Part shown: piece after piece, positions 35,420-43,093 of the stretch | Position numbering within the stretch: position 1 is the first letter of the stretch | Layout: the number at the start of each line of letters is the position of its first letter | Source: Methanomassiliicoccaceae archaeon UBA370 | GTDB lineage: Archaea > Thermoplasmatota > Thermoplasmata > Methanomassiliicoccales > Methanomethylophilaceae | DNA length: 64,000 nucleotides | Assembly: GCA_002505345.1 (NCBI GenBank) | Contig: DAUY01000011.1 | Span: 122,458 to 186,457 of the forward strand | Reading direction: 5' to 3' | Translations under genes and position numbers: made by a program | The notes under the pieces: generated by a model | Seen by the model: the letters and a program-made list of their open reading frames with translations, nothing else | Databases searched by the model: none | What the model was told of the DNA's origin: nothing

Positions 35420-36319
35420 TCAGTCGACGGTCTTATGGATTTCCATGTTATGAACGAGTATGTCCAGTCCTTTTTTGTCTATGGAGTTTTCGTTCAGCGA
35501 GATTAAAAATGTCGCGGCACCGGCGTTTTTCGCGGTGAGCTGACGGATGAAGGTTAGCGTGCGGTTTACACCGTTCTTCTCGATCAGGGCGGAAAGACCG
35601 TCCAATACGACCACCGGGCGTGCGCTGTCGGCAATGAAACGGTTCACCGACTCCGTCAGCGACCCGAGCGCCCTTATGTCCTTGTAGTCGAGCCTGGGCT
35701 TCGCAGAAAGCGCAATGACGTTCATCTTGCCGTATTTCATCTTCTCCCTTACGGCCTTGATCTTGTTGCTGGTGATTATGAGCATGTTGTAACCCGCGTC
35801 GGCGAAATCCGATGCGTGCTTGTAGACTCCCACAGGGCTCCCTTCGAGGATCAGATGCGCGCTTCCGGACGGCAGCCCCGTCTGTTCCTCGGCCGACTGC
35901 GTGTCTTTGCTTTTGCGCCTCTTCTCCCTCCTTGAAGGTCTGGGGACCTGTTGCGGTTCTGACTCGGGAGCTATTTTCGTCCCGGAGAGTATCTCGACTA
36001 TGTCTGCGCTCCTGAAGGGCTTCTCGATCTCCCCCACCACAAAGGCCTCGTCCTTGGGGATGAATTCTTTGCTGTTTTTCAGGATGTAGACCTTCATGTT
36101 CATGGCCACGTCCTCTTCGTGGACGATGTCTATGGCCTTCATACCGGGCTCTCCGCCCAAGTACATGTCCAAAAATATCAGGTCGGGACGGTTGTCGAGT
36201 ATCGAATCCGCGGTCTCGGAAACGGTGGAGGCGAGGAAAACGCGATTGCCCGTACTGGTTACAATCTCCCTCAATATTTCCTGTATGGCTACATTGTCGT
36301 CGGCAACCAAGACCTTCAT
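35420..36319 (-). CDS. Response-regulator receiver domain fused to a DUF835-like domain
   Basis: 299 residues. Residues 1-115 are a receiver domain (KVLVADDNVAIQEIL, phosphoacceptor in DLIFLDMYLGGEPG, conserved Lys in EIEKPF). A charged linker follows (about 118-145, PSRREKRRKSKD). The last part (AHLILEGSPVGVYKHASDFADAGYNMLII...VVVLDGLSALIEKNG) resembles DUF835, a RecA-like fold found with signalling domains in archaea. No histidine kinase is nearby. ATG at 36319 follows GAGGTTATCTC; the TATA box is at about 36363-36371. Confidence 0.82.
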   Translation of the reverse strand: MKVLVADDNVAIQEILREIVTSTGNRVFLASTVSETADSILDNRPDLIFLDMYLGGEPGMKAIDIVHEEDVAMNMKVYILKNSKEFIPKDEAFVVGEIEKPFRSADIVEILSGTKIAPESEPQQVPRPSRREKRRKSKDTQSAEEQTGLPSGSAHLILEGSPVGVYKHASDFADAGYNMLIITSNKIKAVREKMKYGKMNVIALSAKPRLDYKDIRALGSLTESVNRFIADSARPVVVLDGLSALIEKNGVNRTLTFIRQLTAKNAGAATFLISLNENSIDKKGLDILVHNMEIHKTVD

Positions 36320-36433
36320 GAGATAACCTCAGGTGAGACCAGAACTCCTTACGGTCCACGGACTATATAAATTAAGGGAACGACCGATCGGACGGTCGAG
36401 AAGCTGGCACAGGCCGGGAAGGCCTGGGCTGAA

Positions 36434-36583
36434 TCACTGCTTCCTGCTCTCTTTAGCTTTGGGCCTAAGGTTGCTGTACCCGCATTTGCGGCATTTAGAC
36501 GCCTTCGGGGGGTTCGTCGCATAACAGTTCATGCATACGGACTTGTCGAGGAGCCTGCTCTCAGCCTCTTTAAAACGTGCCAT
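36434..36583 (-). CDS. rpl40e: Large-subunit ribosomal protein L40e
   Basis: A 49-residue gene. The protein starts MARFKEAESRLLDKSVCMNC, has the zinc set CMNC...CRKCGYSNLRPKAKE and ends in RKQ, as in archaeal L40e. The minus-strand TATA CTATAAATAATA and GAGGATAG before the ATG support it. Confidence 0.92.
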   Translation of the reverse strand: MARFKEAESRLLDKSVCMNCYATNPPKASKCRKCGYSNLRPKAKESRKQ

Positions 36584-36632
36584 CTTCTATCCTCTGGATT
36601 GTGCAAGATAGAAGTATTATTTATAGCATTCG

Positions 36633-37592
36633 TCAAGCACGCGGGAAATGCGAACGCTGGGCCCTGAAGTCGCCCAGAGGGTCGCCCGAAACCGAGCCCA
36701 CCATCTCGTGGGTGACGTATTCCGGCGACAGCATTTCGACGATTTCTGCGCATCCGTCCGACATGAACGGGCGGTGCTGGTCTATTCTGCATATGTGCGC
36801 ACTCGCTTTTTCCATCAGAACGCCCACGGGATCCCCGCGGTCCCTTTCCCGGTCCTCGAAGCTGTCCCTGTAGTCCGAAGACATGCTCACATGCAGATGC
36901 ACGTTTCCGATCCTTTCCAAAGTGTCGTCGCCGTATCCCTCGATGACCTTCCTCAGAGAACTTATTGCGTCCTGCTCGCTGCGGATGCCCGGGAGACAGT
37001 TCAGCAGGTGACCGGTATCGAGGCATATGCCCCACTCCTCGAACTCGATCTTCCTCTCGAATAACTTCACTTCACTGCCGTCCTTCATCTTCAGGCCGGG
37101 CCACCAGAGGTTCTCGAAGGCGATCTTGAAAGGAGGCCTCCCCCGCGGAAGCATGGAGACTGCCGCGTTCACCATCTCGCAGAAGGCGCCCAGAACCTTC
37201 GTGTCGCTGCCTCCGCTGTCGTGCATGAATATCTCGTCTAGATTGATGTTGCCGGCATGCAGGACCCCGTACGGTGGGTCCAGCGCCGAGGCCTGGGAGA
37301 TCGCCAGCGTCAGACTGTCCGTGACATCCTCGGCGCACTTTCCGAACATGATGAACCTGGCGGTATCGGTATCGCAATCCGGTACGTCCTCGCCTTTCCA
37401 AGCGCGCATCCAGTCGGCCGCATAGGGAAGATGGACGCCTGCGGCGTATCCTCTGTATCCGTCGGGGACCGGAGAATAGCCTGTCAGAAGCTCGATACCG
37501 TCGCACCCCATCTCCTTCAGGGCCGGGCCCGAACCCGCCTGCGAAATCTCGGAGATGGGTTGGTACACGGAAAAGCTGAAAAGGTGCTTCAT
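36633..37592 (-). CDS. TIM-barrel protein, AP endonuclease 2/xylose isomerase-like
   Basis: 319 residues. KEMGCDGIELLTG, GVLHAGNIN, FKIAFENLWWPG (Glu), GICLDTGHLLNC (Asp, His) and GNVHLHVSMS (His) fit the metal sites of the xylose-isomerase-like TIM barrel family. The reaction cannot be told from sequence: sugar-phosphate isomerase/epimerase and endonuclease IV both use this fold. It is 50 nt upstream of rpl40e on the same strand. Confidence 0.75.
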   Translation of the reverse strand: MKHLFSFSVYQPISEISQAGSGPALKEMGCDGIELLTGYSPVPDGYRGYAAGVHLPYAADWMRAWKGEDVPDCDTDTARFIMFGKCAEDVTDSLTLAISQASALDPPYGVLHAGNINLDEIFMHDSGGSDTKVLGAFCEMVNAAVSMLPRGRPPFKIAFENLWWPGLKMKDGSEVKLFERKIEFEEWGICLDTGHLLNCLPGIRSEQDAISSLRKVIEGYGDDTLERIGNVHLHVSMSSDYRDSFEDRERDRGDPVGVLMEKASAHICRIDQHRPFMSDGCAEIVEMLSPEYVTHEMVGSVSGDPLGDFRAQRSHFPRA

Positions 37593-37625
37593 GGAACGTA
37601 AAAGGGTTGGCGGTAAATAGTTTTA

Positions 37626-38210
37626 TCAGAAGAGCTCGAGGGCCGCCGTGACCGCCGCCTCGATCGCCAGCGGCATGGTCCCCCCGCCGCCTACGATTAT
37701 GACGTCGCTTCCGGTCATCCCGATGACCTCGCGGATCTCTTTGGCGAGACTCGGATTCTCCTCGTCGACGTTCCAGTCGGGAGGTATCAGAAGCCTGCCG
37801 TCACGGATGACCAGCGTGGTGCATCCGGTGGCCCCGGCCTTGATCCCCGCGTCGCGCTGCTGCATCCCGTTGAACACCTTGTCGGACACTCCCATAACCA
37901 GAAGGCTCTGGGTGTACTCTCCGACGACGGAATCGCCCACATTCAGGTCTATGACCCGTATGGGCATCTGGTCCAGGTAGCTGCGGCCGGCCTTGGTGAT
38001 CATGATCCCCGTCTGTTTGACGGAGATCAGTCCCCAGTCCCTCAGGGTGTCGACTATTCGTCGCATGCTTCCTTCGCCCACTCCGACAGCCTCGGAGAGT
38101 CGCTTGCGCCCAATTCTCCTGCCATCCGAGAGGGTGTGCAACGTCCAATATACATTGGCGTCGCTGAACCTGAACATCGGTCCGTATTGCGGCTCGTCAA
38201 TTATCTTCAT
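37626..38210 (-). CDS. DUF4443 winged-helix protein
   Basis: 194 residues. The N-terminal part is a winged helix (FRFSDANVYWTLHTLSDG...LSEAVGVGEGSMRRIVDTLRDWGLI), followed by a DUF4443-type C-terminal domain (AGIKAGATGCTTLVIRDGRLLIPPD). Such proteins are archaeal putative regulators that may sense a small molecule. It is 22 nt downstream of mat on the same strand, so it is probably cotranscribed. Confidence 0.75.
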   Translation of the reverse strand: MKIIDEPQYGPMFRFSDANVYWTLHTLSDGRRIGRKRLSEAVGVGEGSMRRIVDTLRDWGLISVKQTGIMITKAGRSYLDQMPIRVIDLNVGDSVVGEYTQSLLVMGVSDKVFNGMQQRDAGIKAGATGCTTLVIRDGRLLIPPDWNVDEENPSLAKEIREVIGMTGSDVIIVGGGGTMPLAIEAAVTAALELF

Positions 38211-38232
38211 ATCCAGCTCACCGGAAGAGGAC

Positions 38233-39456
38233 TCAGAAGGTCCTTACTTTGCCGGTGGTGATAAGCTCTGTGACCTTATCAATGTTATCGAGCCAATGCT
38301 CCATTATGCCTTCCGCGTCAGATTTCCACTTGGATATCTCCTTCTGTTCGTCCGCGCCGGGGGCCAGCACCTGTATGGAAGCGTTGAGCGGCTGGGATAT
38401 GGGCTTTCCGATCTGCGAGAGGAGGCGCACGCGTATCTCGGCCTCGGGGCCGATCTCCTTAGATATCTCCTCGGCAACGAGCTTGGACATCACGTTGTAG
38501 ATCTTTCCGATGTGGGTTATGGGGTTCTTTCCTGAGGTGGCCTCCATGGACATCGGCCTGTAAGGCGTGATAAGCCCGTTGCATCTGTTACCTCTTCCGA
38601 CCGACCCGTCGTCTCCCATCTCCTGGGACATTCCTGTGACCGTGAGATAGTAGACGTTGCGGGAGTAATCGTCGCCCGTGTTGACATCGACGTTGACGTT
38701 TATGTCCTCGTTCCCTATGATCTTGAGCGCATTGTCGGTGACCTCGTCCTTGAGCTGGACCATCGCGGACTTGTATGCATCCGCATCTGAGAGATACTTG
38801 TCGACCATGGCGCATGCCACGGTGAGGGTGACGTCCTTTCCGATCCTGGAGGCCATGACCTTCACGTCCTGGCCGGTCTCCGGCATCTTCTTCTTGAGCG
38901 GGCCGTTGATGAACTCCTCTGTCTCGAGGGTCAACCTGTCGGTGATCGAGAACGGCGCGTAGCCCACTCCGAAGGACGTGTCATTGGCATGGTACCCGGA
39001 AGCTTTGTAGACGCCCGTGAGGTCGTCCGAGCCGAGACCTATTCTGGCATCCATTATGACCTCGGAGCTTACGTCGAGGTTGGGGAAAGTCTTGTCGAGG
39101 TACTCCTTGGCAGCCCTGAGCGCGACCGGCTTGCAGGGGAGGTATTTGAGTTCCTTCTCGACCTCCACCTCGGTGGTGGCGCGCCCTACCAGGAGTATGT
39201 ATGACGGGTCGATGATCGTTCCTCCGCCGAACTTCGGGTGGGCCCTTCCGGCCGCGATCTGTGTCTCGTCTGTGTTGTGATGGAGGACGTGACCGAACTC
39301 CTTAACGTACATTTTGCAGAGCGCTCTGCTTACTGACTCCGCGATACCGTCCGAAACGCTGTCGGGGTGCCCGATGCCTTTTCTTTCGACGATCTCAACT
39401 TTTCTGTTCGGTACCGGCAGTTCGTCGATACCCTCAACGTAAATGTGCTTAGCCAT
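38233..39456 (-). CDS. mat: S-adenosylmethionine synthetase, archaeal type
   Basis: 407 residues. VEIVERKGIGHPDSVSDGIAE, HHNTDETQIAAGRA, MDARIGLGSDDLTGVYK, GDDGSVGRGNRCNGLITPYRPMSMEATSGKNP are diagnostic for archaeal MAT. It makes SAM from methionine and ATP, the donor for ArsM, UbiE and radical SAM enzymes. It shares a short divergent promoter region with an HTH-CBS gene. Confidence 0.97.
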   Translation of the reverse strand: MAKHIYVEGIDELPVPNRKVEIVERKGIGHPDSVSDGIAESVSRALCKMYVKEFGHVLHHNTDETQIAAGRAHPKFGGGTIIDPSYILLVGRATTEVEVEKELKYLPCKPVALRAAKEYLDKTFPNLDVSSEVIMDARIGLGSDDLTGVYKASGYHANDTSFGVGYAPFSITDRLTLETEEFINGPLKKKMPETGQDVKVMASRIGKDVTLTVACAMVDKYLSDADAYKSAMVQLKDEVTDNALKIIGNEDINVNVDVNTGDDYSRNVYYLTVTGMSQEMGDDGSVGRGNRCNGLITPYRPMSMEATSGKNPITHIGKIYNVMSKLVAEEISKEIGPEAEIRVRLLSQIGKPISQPLNASIQVLAPGADEQKEISKWKSDAEGIMEHWLDNIDKVTELITTGKVRTF

Positions 39457-39502
39457 CTCAATAGCTCCTCAGCATATGCTGCGAAGAAATCGTACATATT
39501 CA

Positions 39503-39520
39503 TTATTTATAAATTAAACT
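39503..39520. promoter_or_regulatory. Shared divergent TATA region of mat and the HTH-CBS gene
   Basis: TTTATAAATTA (39506-39516) reads as a TATA box rightward, 46-56 nt before the GTG of the HTH-CBS gene. The same stretch reads TTTATAAATAATG leftward, about 50 nt before the mat ATG. Both genes therefore appear to start from the same AT-rich core. Confidence 0.55.
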
Positions 39521-39561
39521 GTAACAAATATTCAAATAAGAATAATTGCCTAACGTCACAG

Positions 39562-40125
39562 GTGAAATTCCCGCCGGAGTCGGATATCAAGAAGATGAGG
39601 AACGCCCTCGGGATAACCCAATCCGAGCTTTCCAAGGAATCCGGGGTAAGTCAAAGCACCATCGCGAAGATAGAGGGCGGCAAGACGGATGCCAGCTACA
39701 AGACCGTGTCTAATCTGTTCCAGACTCTCGAGAAAATGAACAGGAAAACAGGGATAGACCGTACGGCATCGGACGTGGCCTCAGGTTCGCCGATAACGGT
39801 GGATGCTAACGACAGCCTACGGGTCGCTTCGGACCTCATGAGACGGACGGGCTTCTCCCAGATGCCGGTGATGAGCGGCGACCGCCCGGTGGGCAGCATA
39901 TCCGAAAGGAGGATACTCGGACTTATCGAGCAGGGCATGAGCATGGACGAGCTTAGAAAAACTCCGATAGAGAAGGTCATGGGGGAATCCTTCCCCGTCG
40001 TATCGGAAAGCATGTCCCTGTCGGCCGTGGCGCAACTAATGGGGGACAGCGACGCGGTACTTGTATCAAGGCAGGGCAAGGTGATCAGCATGATCACCAG
40101 CGCGGACCTTCTCAAACTGATCTGA
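39562..40125 (+). CDS. HTH (XRE-type) regulator with two CBS domains
   Basis: 187 residues. The N-terminal helix-turn-helix is MRNALGITQSELSKESGVSQSTIAKIEGG. Two CBS motifs follow (ASDLMRRTGFSQMPVMSGDRPVGSISERRI and the one ending GKVISMITSADLLKLI). The GTG at 39562 places the start right before the HTH; the longer upstream frame overlaps mat and is not family-like. CBS pairs often bind adenosyl compounds, so a regulator that senses SAM or ATP and controls mat is plausible. Its 3' end overlaps rnz by 14 nt. Confidence 0.85.
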   Translation: MKFPPESDIKKMRNALGITQSELSKESGVSQSTIAKIEGGKTDASYKTVSNLFQTLEKMNRKTGIDRTASDVASGSPITVDANDSLRVASDLMRRTGFSQMPVMSGDRPVGSISERRILGLIEQGMSMDELRKTPIEKVMGESFPVVSESMSLSAVAQLMGDSDAVLVSRQGKVISMITSADLLKLI

Positions 40126-41017
40126 TCTCTTTCCTGGTAACGACCAGATGCATCATGTCTTCCGCAACCACGGTGTCGGGAAAAATCGCTACGGCCTCTT
40201 CCAGTATTGACGAGCGGTCCTTGTAGCGGTTGCTGACGTGATTCAGGACCAGGGCCCTGACGCCGCACTCCCTTGCGATCTCGGCGGCCTGGACCGACGT
40301 AGTGTGGTTGTGCTTTCCCGCAGACTCGGTCTCATCGGAACCAAAGGTCGCCTCGTGCACCAGCACGTCAGCTCCCATGGAGGCATAACGGACCTCTTCG
40401 CATGGAAGCGTGTCTCCGGTGTAGATTATCCTGATGCCTTTGACCGTTCCGGAAGATATGTCTTCGGAAGATATGCCGTCCACCACCTTGCCTTCCTTGA
40501 TTAACCTTATATCGGCGGGCACAATCCCTTTTTCGGCTGCCTTTCCTGCATCTATCCCGATCCTGTCGTCCTCGGAGAATGCAAATCCCATGGAGGGCAC
40601 CCCGTGTCTGGTCGGAAAGGCTGTGACACAGAAACCGGAAAAACGGAAGGACTCGCCGCCGGCCGATTCGGTTATTGCCAGTTCGAAGGGCAGACTGTCT
40701 CCGCATGCCCCGAGTATGCTCCTGAGCAGACTTTCTATCCCTGTCGGGCCGACTATGCGCAGAGGTTCCGTCCTTCCGGACAGCCCCATCGTCAAAAGCA
40801 GCCCCGGGAGGCCCAGGAAATGATCCCCGTGAAGGTGTGTAACGAAAACTGCCTTCACCTTCATGAAAGAAAGCGGGGACACCATCAACTGCCTCTGGGT
40901 CCCCTCTCCGCAGTCGAAAAGAACTACTTCCCGGCCGTGGCGTACCGCCATCGCGGGCAGCCCCCTCTCCCTCGAAGGGACGCTGGCACCTGTGCCGAGA
41001 AAGATGATCTCGGTCAT
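40112..41017 (-). CDS. rnz: Ribonuclease Z
   Basis: 301 residues of the metallo-beta-lactamase fold. EIIFLGTGASVPSRERG, the zinc motif THLHGDHFLGLPG, YTGDTLPCEEV, HEATF and LNHVSNRY are RNase Z marks. It cuts the 3' trailer from pre-tRNA, which matters here since tRNA genes do not encode CCA. ATG 41017 overlaps the upstream small gene stop (TGATG). Confidence 0.95.
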   Translation of the reverse strand: MTEIIFLGTGASVPSRERGLPAMAVRHGREVVLFDCGEGTQRQLMVSPLSFMKVKAVFVTHLHGDHFLGLPGLLLTMGLSGRTEPLRIVGPTGIESLLRSILGACGDSLPFELAITESAGGESFRFSGFCVTAFPTRHGVPSMGFAFSEDDRIGIDAGKAAEKGIVPADIRLIKEGKVVDGISSEDISSGTVKGIRIIYTGDTLPCEEVRYASMGADVLVHEATFGSDETESAGKHNHTTSVQAAEIARECGVRALVLNHVSNRYKDRSSILEEAVAIFPDTVVAEDMMHLVVTRKEIRSV

Positions 41018-41229
41018 CAGAAAATACGGTCCAGATCTCTGGATTTCTTAGTCTGTTTTTTGAACTCGCGGTAGTGATCTTTGCAGAGGTGAACCTGACG
41101 GTGGTCTCCGGGTTTGAGCTTCAGATTTGTCTCCGACACCTGCTTGTAGTTGAAAGAGCGCTCGGAATCGGAGCTGCATCCTTCGACGTCGCACACCTCG
41201 GTCTTTTCGCTGTGTTTGGCCGTTGCCAT
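41017..41229 (-). CDS. Small putative zinc-finger protein
   Basis: 70 residues, not recognised as a named family. Cysteine/histidine pairs CDVEGC and HLCKDHYREF are compatible with one zinc site. It is rich in Lys and Asp/Glu. It is coupled to rnz by a TGATG overlap, which suggests a role with RNA or simple cotranscription. Confidence 0.65.
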   Translation of the reverse strand: MATAKHSEKTEVCDVEGCSSDSERSFNYKQVSETNLKLKPGDHRQVHLCKDHYREFKKQTKKSRDLDRIF

Positions 41230-41316
41230 GCGTTTCCGAAGACCGTCGTCCGATATATTTGTTCACTTCGAATTGATTATCCTAGGGTAAATTATAATGT
41301 GGTGATGTCATATGCC

Positions 41317-41982
41317 ATGGCGATGACGAAGGTTTCTGCTTCCATTCTTTCGGCGGATTTCTCCCGCCTCGGAGAGGAGATGAAAAGATTGGAGGCTTCG
41401 GGTTCCGACTGGGCGCACGTCGATGTCATGGACGGGATGTTTGTTCCCAACATCACAATAGGCCCTTCGGTTATCAAGGCTATAAGAAAATGTGCCAGAA
41501 TGCCATTCGACGTCCATCTGATGATCCAGAGACCGGAGAGGTACATCAACGATTTCATTAAGGCCGGAGCGGATTATCTCACAGTCCACCCTGAGGCGGA
41601 CGGGGACCCCCTGGGAGCGATGAGGAAGATCGCGGACGCAGGCGTCGGGGCGGGAATCTCGATCAACCCCGAAACCGAAGTGGAAGTGCTTGACAAATAT
41701 TTGGACAAAGCGGACCTGGTACTGGTAATGACCGTGCACCCGGGCTTCGGAGGCCAGAGCTTTATTCCTTCGGGTTTGGACAAGGTACGCTATGTCAGGA
41801 AGTGGGCTGACGAGCACAATCCGAAGCTCGAAATCTCTGTGGACGGTGGCATAAACCGTTCCACAGGTGCGGAGTGCGTGAGGGCAGGGGCGACCGTGCT
41901 CGCAGCGGGAAGCGCCCTCTTCGGACTGGAAGACATGTCCCCGGAGATTAAGATCTGGCAGGGATTCGGCCCTGACCCGTGA
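41317..41982 (+). CDS. rpe: Ribulose-phosphate 3-epimerase
   Basis: 221 residues. KVSASILSADFSRLGEE, HVDVMDGMFVPNITIG, DVHLMIQRPERYI, VMTVHPGFGGQSF and ISVDGGIN cover the metal and phosphate sites of Rpe. It interconverts ribulose- and xylulose-5-phosphate. Three in-frame ATGs (41305, 41317, 41323) compete; 41317 is taken because GGTGAT at 41301-41306 could serve as its binding site. The spacing is slightly long, so 41323 cannot be excluded. Confidence 0.93.
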   Translation: MAMTKVSASILSADFSRLGEEMKRLEASGSDWAHVDVMDGMFVPNITIGPSVIKAIRKCARMPFDVHLMIQRPERYINDFIKAGADYLTVHPEADGDPLGAMRKIADAGVGAGISINPETEVEVLDKYLDKADLVLVMTVHPGFGGQSFIPSGLDKVRYVRKWADEHNPKLEISVDGGINRSTGAECVRAGATVLAAGSALFGLEDMSPEIKIWQGFGPDP

Positions 41983-41991
41983 GGCGATAAA

Positions 41992-43020
41992 TTGGGTGTG
42001 AATCTTTCAGGCCTGGCAAACCCTGTCTGCGTCGAACTCTCAGACCTCAACGGGAAATCTGTTGCGATAGACGCTTACAACACGATATACCAGTTCCTTT
42101 CCACAATACGTCAGCCCGACGGGCATCCTCTCTGCGATTCCCGGGGTCGCGTATCCTCGCATCTTTCAGGCATCCTGTATCGAACGGCCAACATGATCGA
42201 GGCTGGAATAGAGCCGTCATTTGTATTCGACGGAAAACCACACGAAATGAAAAAGGACACATTGGACGGCCGTAGGGAAAGACGAGAGAAGGCCAAGGAG
42301 GAATGGGAAGAGGCCATCGAGGAAGGCGATATGAAAAAAGCATTCTCGAAAGCCCAACAGACATCCCGCATGACACCGGAGATATCCGAGTCCTCCAAGG
42401 AGCTGATCTCCCACCTGGGACTTCCGATAGTGCAGGCGCCGAGCGATGGCGAGGCGCAGGGTGCATATATGTGCGCCAAAGGGGACGTGTGGGCATCAGC
42501 GTCGCAGGATTTCGATTCTCTTCTTTTCGGAGCGCCTGTGCTTGTGAGGAACATCACAATGGCCGGAAGGCGCAAAATGCCGGGAAGGGAACTGTTCAAG
42601 GAAGTGAAGACCGAGGTGACGGAACTGGAAGAATTCCTCTCGTCGCTCGGGATTACAAGAGAGCAGCTCGTTGACATGGGTATACTGATAGGTACCGATT
42701 TCAACCCGGGCGTCAGAGGGATCGGTCCAAAGAAAAGTTTAAAGCTAATAAAGGAACACGGCGACCTGGAACATGTACTGGCACATATCGGGGAAGAGAT
42801 TCCGGACTATCAGGAAATAAGAGACATCTTCCTTTACGGCCCTAACACCGACGACTACGAACTCGAACCGGGACAGGTGGACCGGAAGGCTGTCCTGGAC
42901 CTGCTGACCTCATACGATTTCTCGCCTGGTCGGGTTGAAGCAGCCCTCGACCGCATAGAGAAATGCAGGACAGCCAACAGGTCCAAGCGCTCACAGCGCT
43001 CGCTGGATGCATGGTTCTGA
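41992..43020 (+). CDS. fen: Flap endonuclease FEN-1
   Basis: 342 residues. The N domain (SVAIDAYNTIYQFLSTIRQPDG...FVFDGKPHEMKKDTL) and I domain (VQAPSDGEAQGAYMC...ASASQDFDSLLFG and GILIGTDFNPGVRGIGPKKSLKLI) supply the metal-binding acids. The end, QRSLDAWF, is a PCNA-binding motif. It cuts 5' flaps in Okazaki fragment processing and repair. The start is TTG preceded by GAGGCGAT; it is 9 nt after rpe. Confidence 0.96.
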   Translation: MGVNLSGLANPVCVELSDLNGKSVAIDAYNTIYQFLSTIRQPDGHPLCDSRGRVSSHLSGILYRTANMIEAGIEPSFVFDGKPHEMKKDTLDGRRERREKAKEEWEEAIEEGDMKKAFSKAQQTSRMTPEISESSKELISHLGLPIVQAPSDGEAQGAYMCAKGDVWASASQDFDSLLFGAPVLVRNITMAGRRKMPGRELFKEVKTEVTELEEFLSSLGITREQLVDMGILIGTDFNPGVRGIGPKKSLKLIKEHGDLEHVLAHIGEEIPDYQEIRDIFLYGPNTDDYELEPGQVDRKAVLDLLTSYDFSPGRVEAALDRIEKCRTANRSKRSQRSLDAWF

Positions 43021-43043
43021 GCTGGCATCCTAAAATGATTGGC

Positions 43044-43078
43044 GCCCTTCCCGTCCTTGAACGGGCAGGGCATTTTTT
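43044..43078 (+). terminator. Hairpin and T-run after FEN-1
   Basis: GCCCT-t-CCCGT pairs with ACGGG-c-AGGGC (10 bp with one mismatch, 6-nt loop) and is followed by TTTTTT at 43073-43078. It ends the rpe-fen transcript. Confidence 0.75.
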
Positions 43079-43093
43079 GGTTGGCTTGAGCCC

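Noticed and set aside
32968..35506. Long plus-strand frames opposite pncB and eno
   Set aside because: They are antisense to two clearly identified enzymes and cross the gene boundary.
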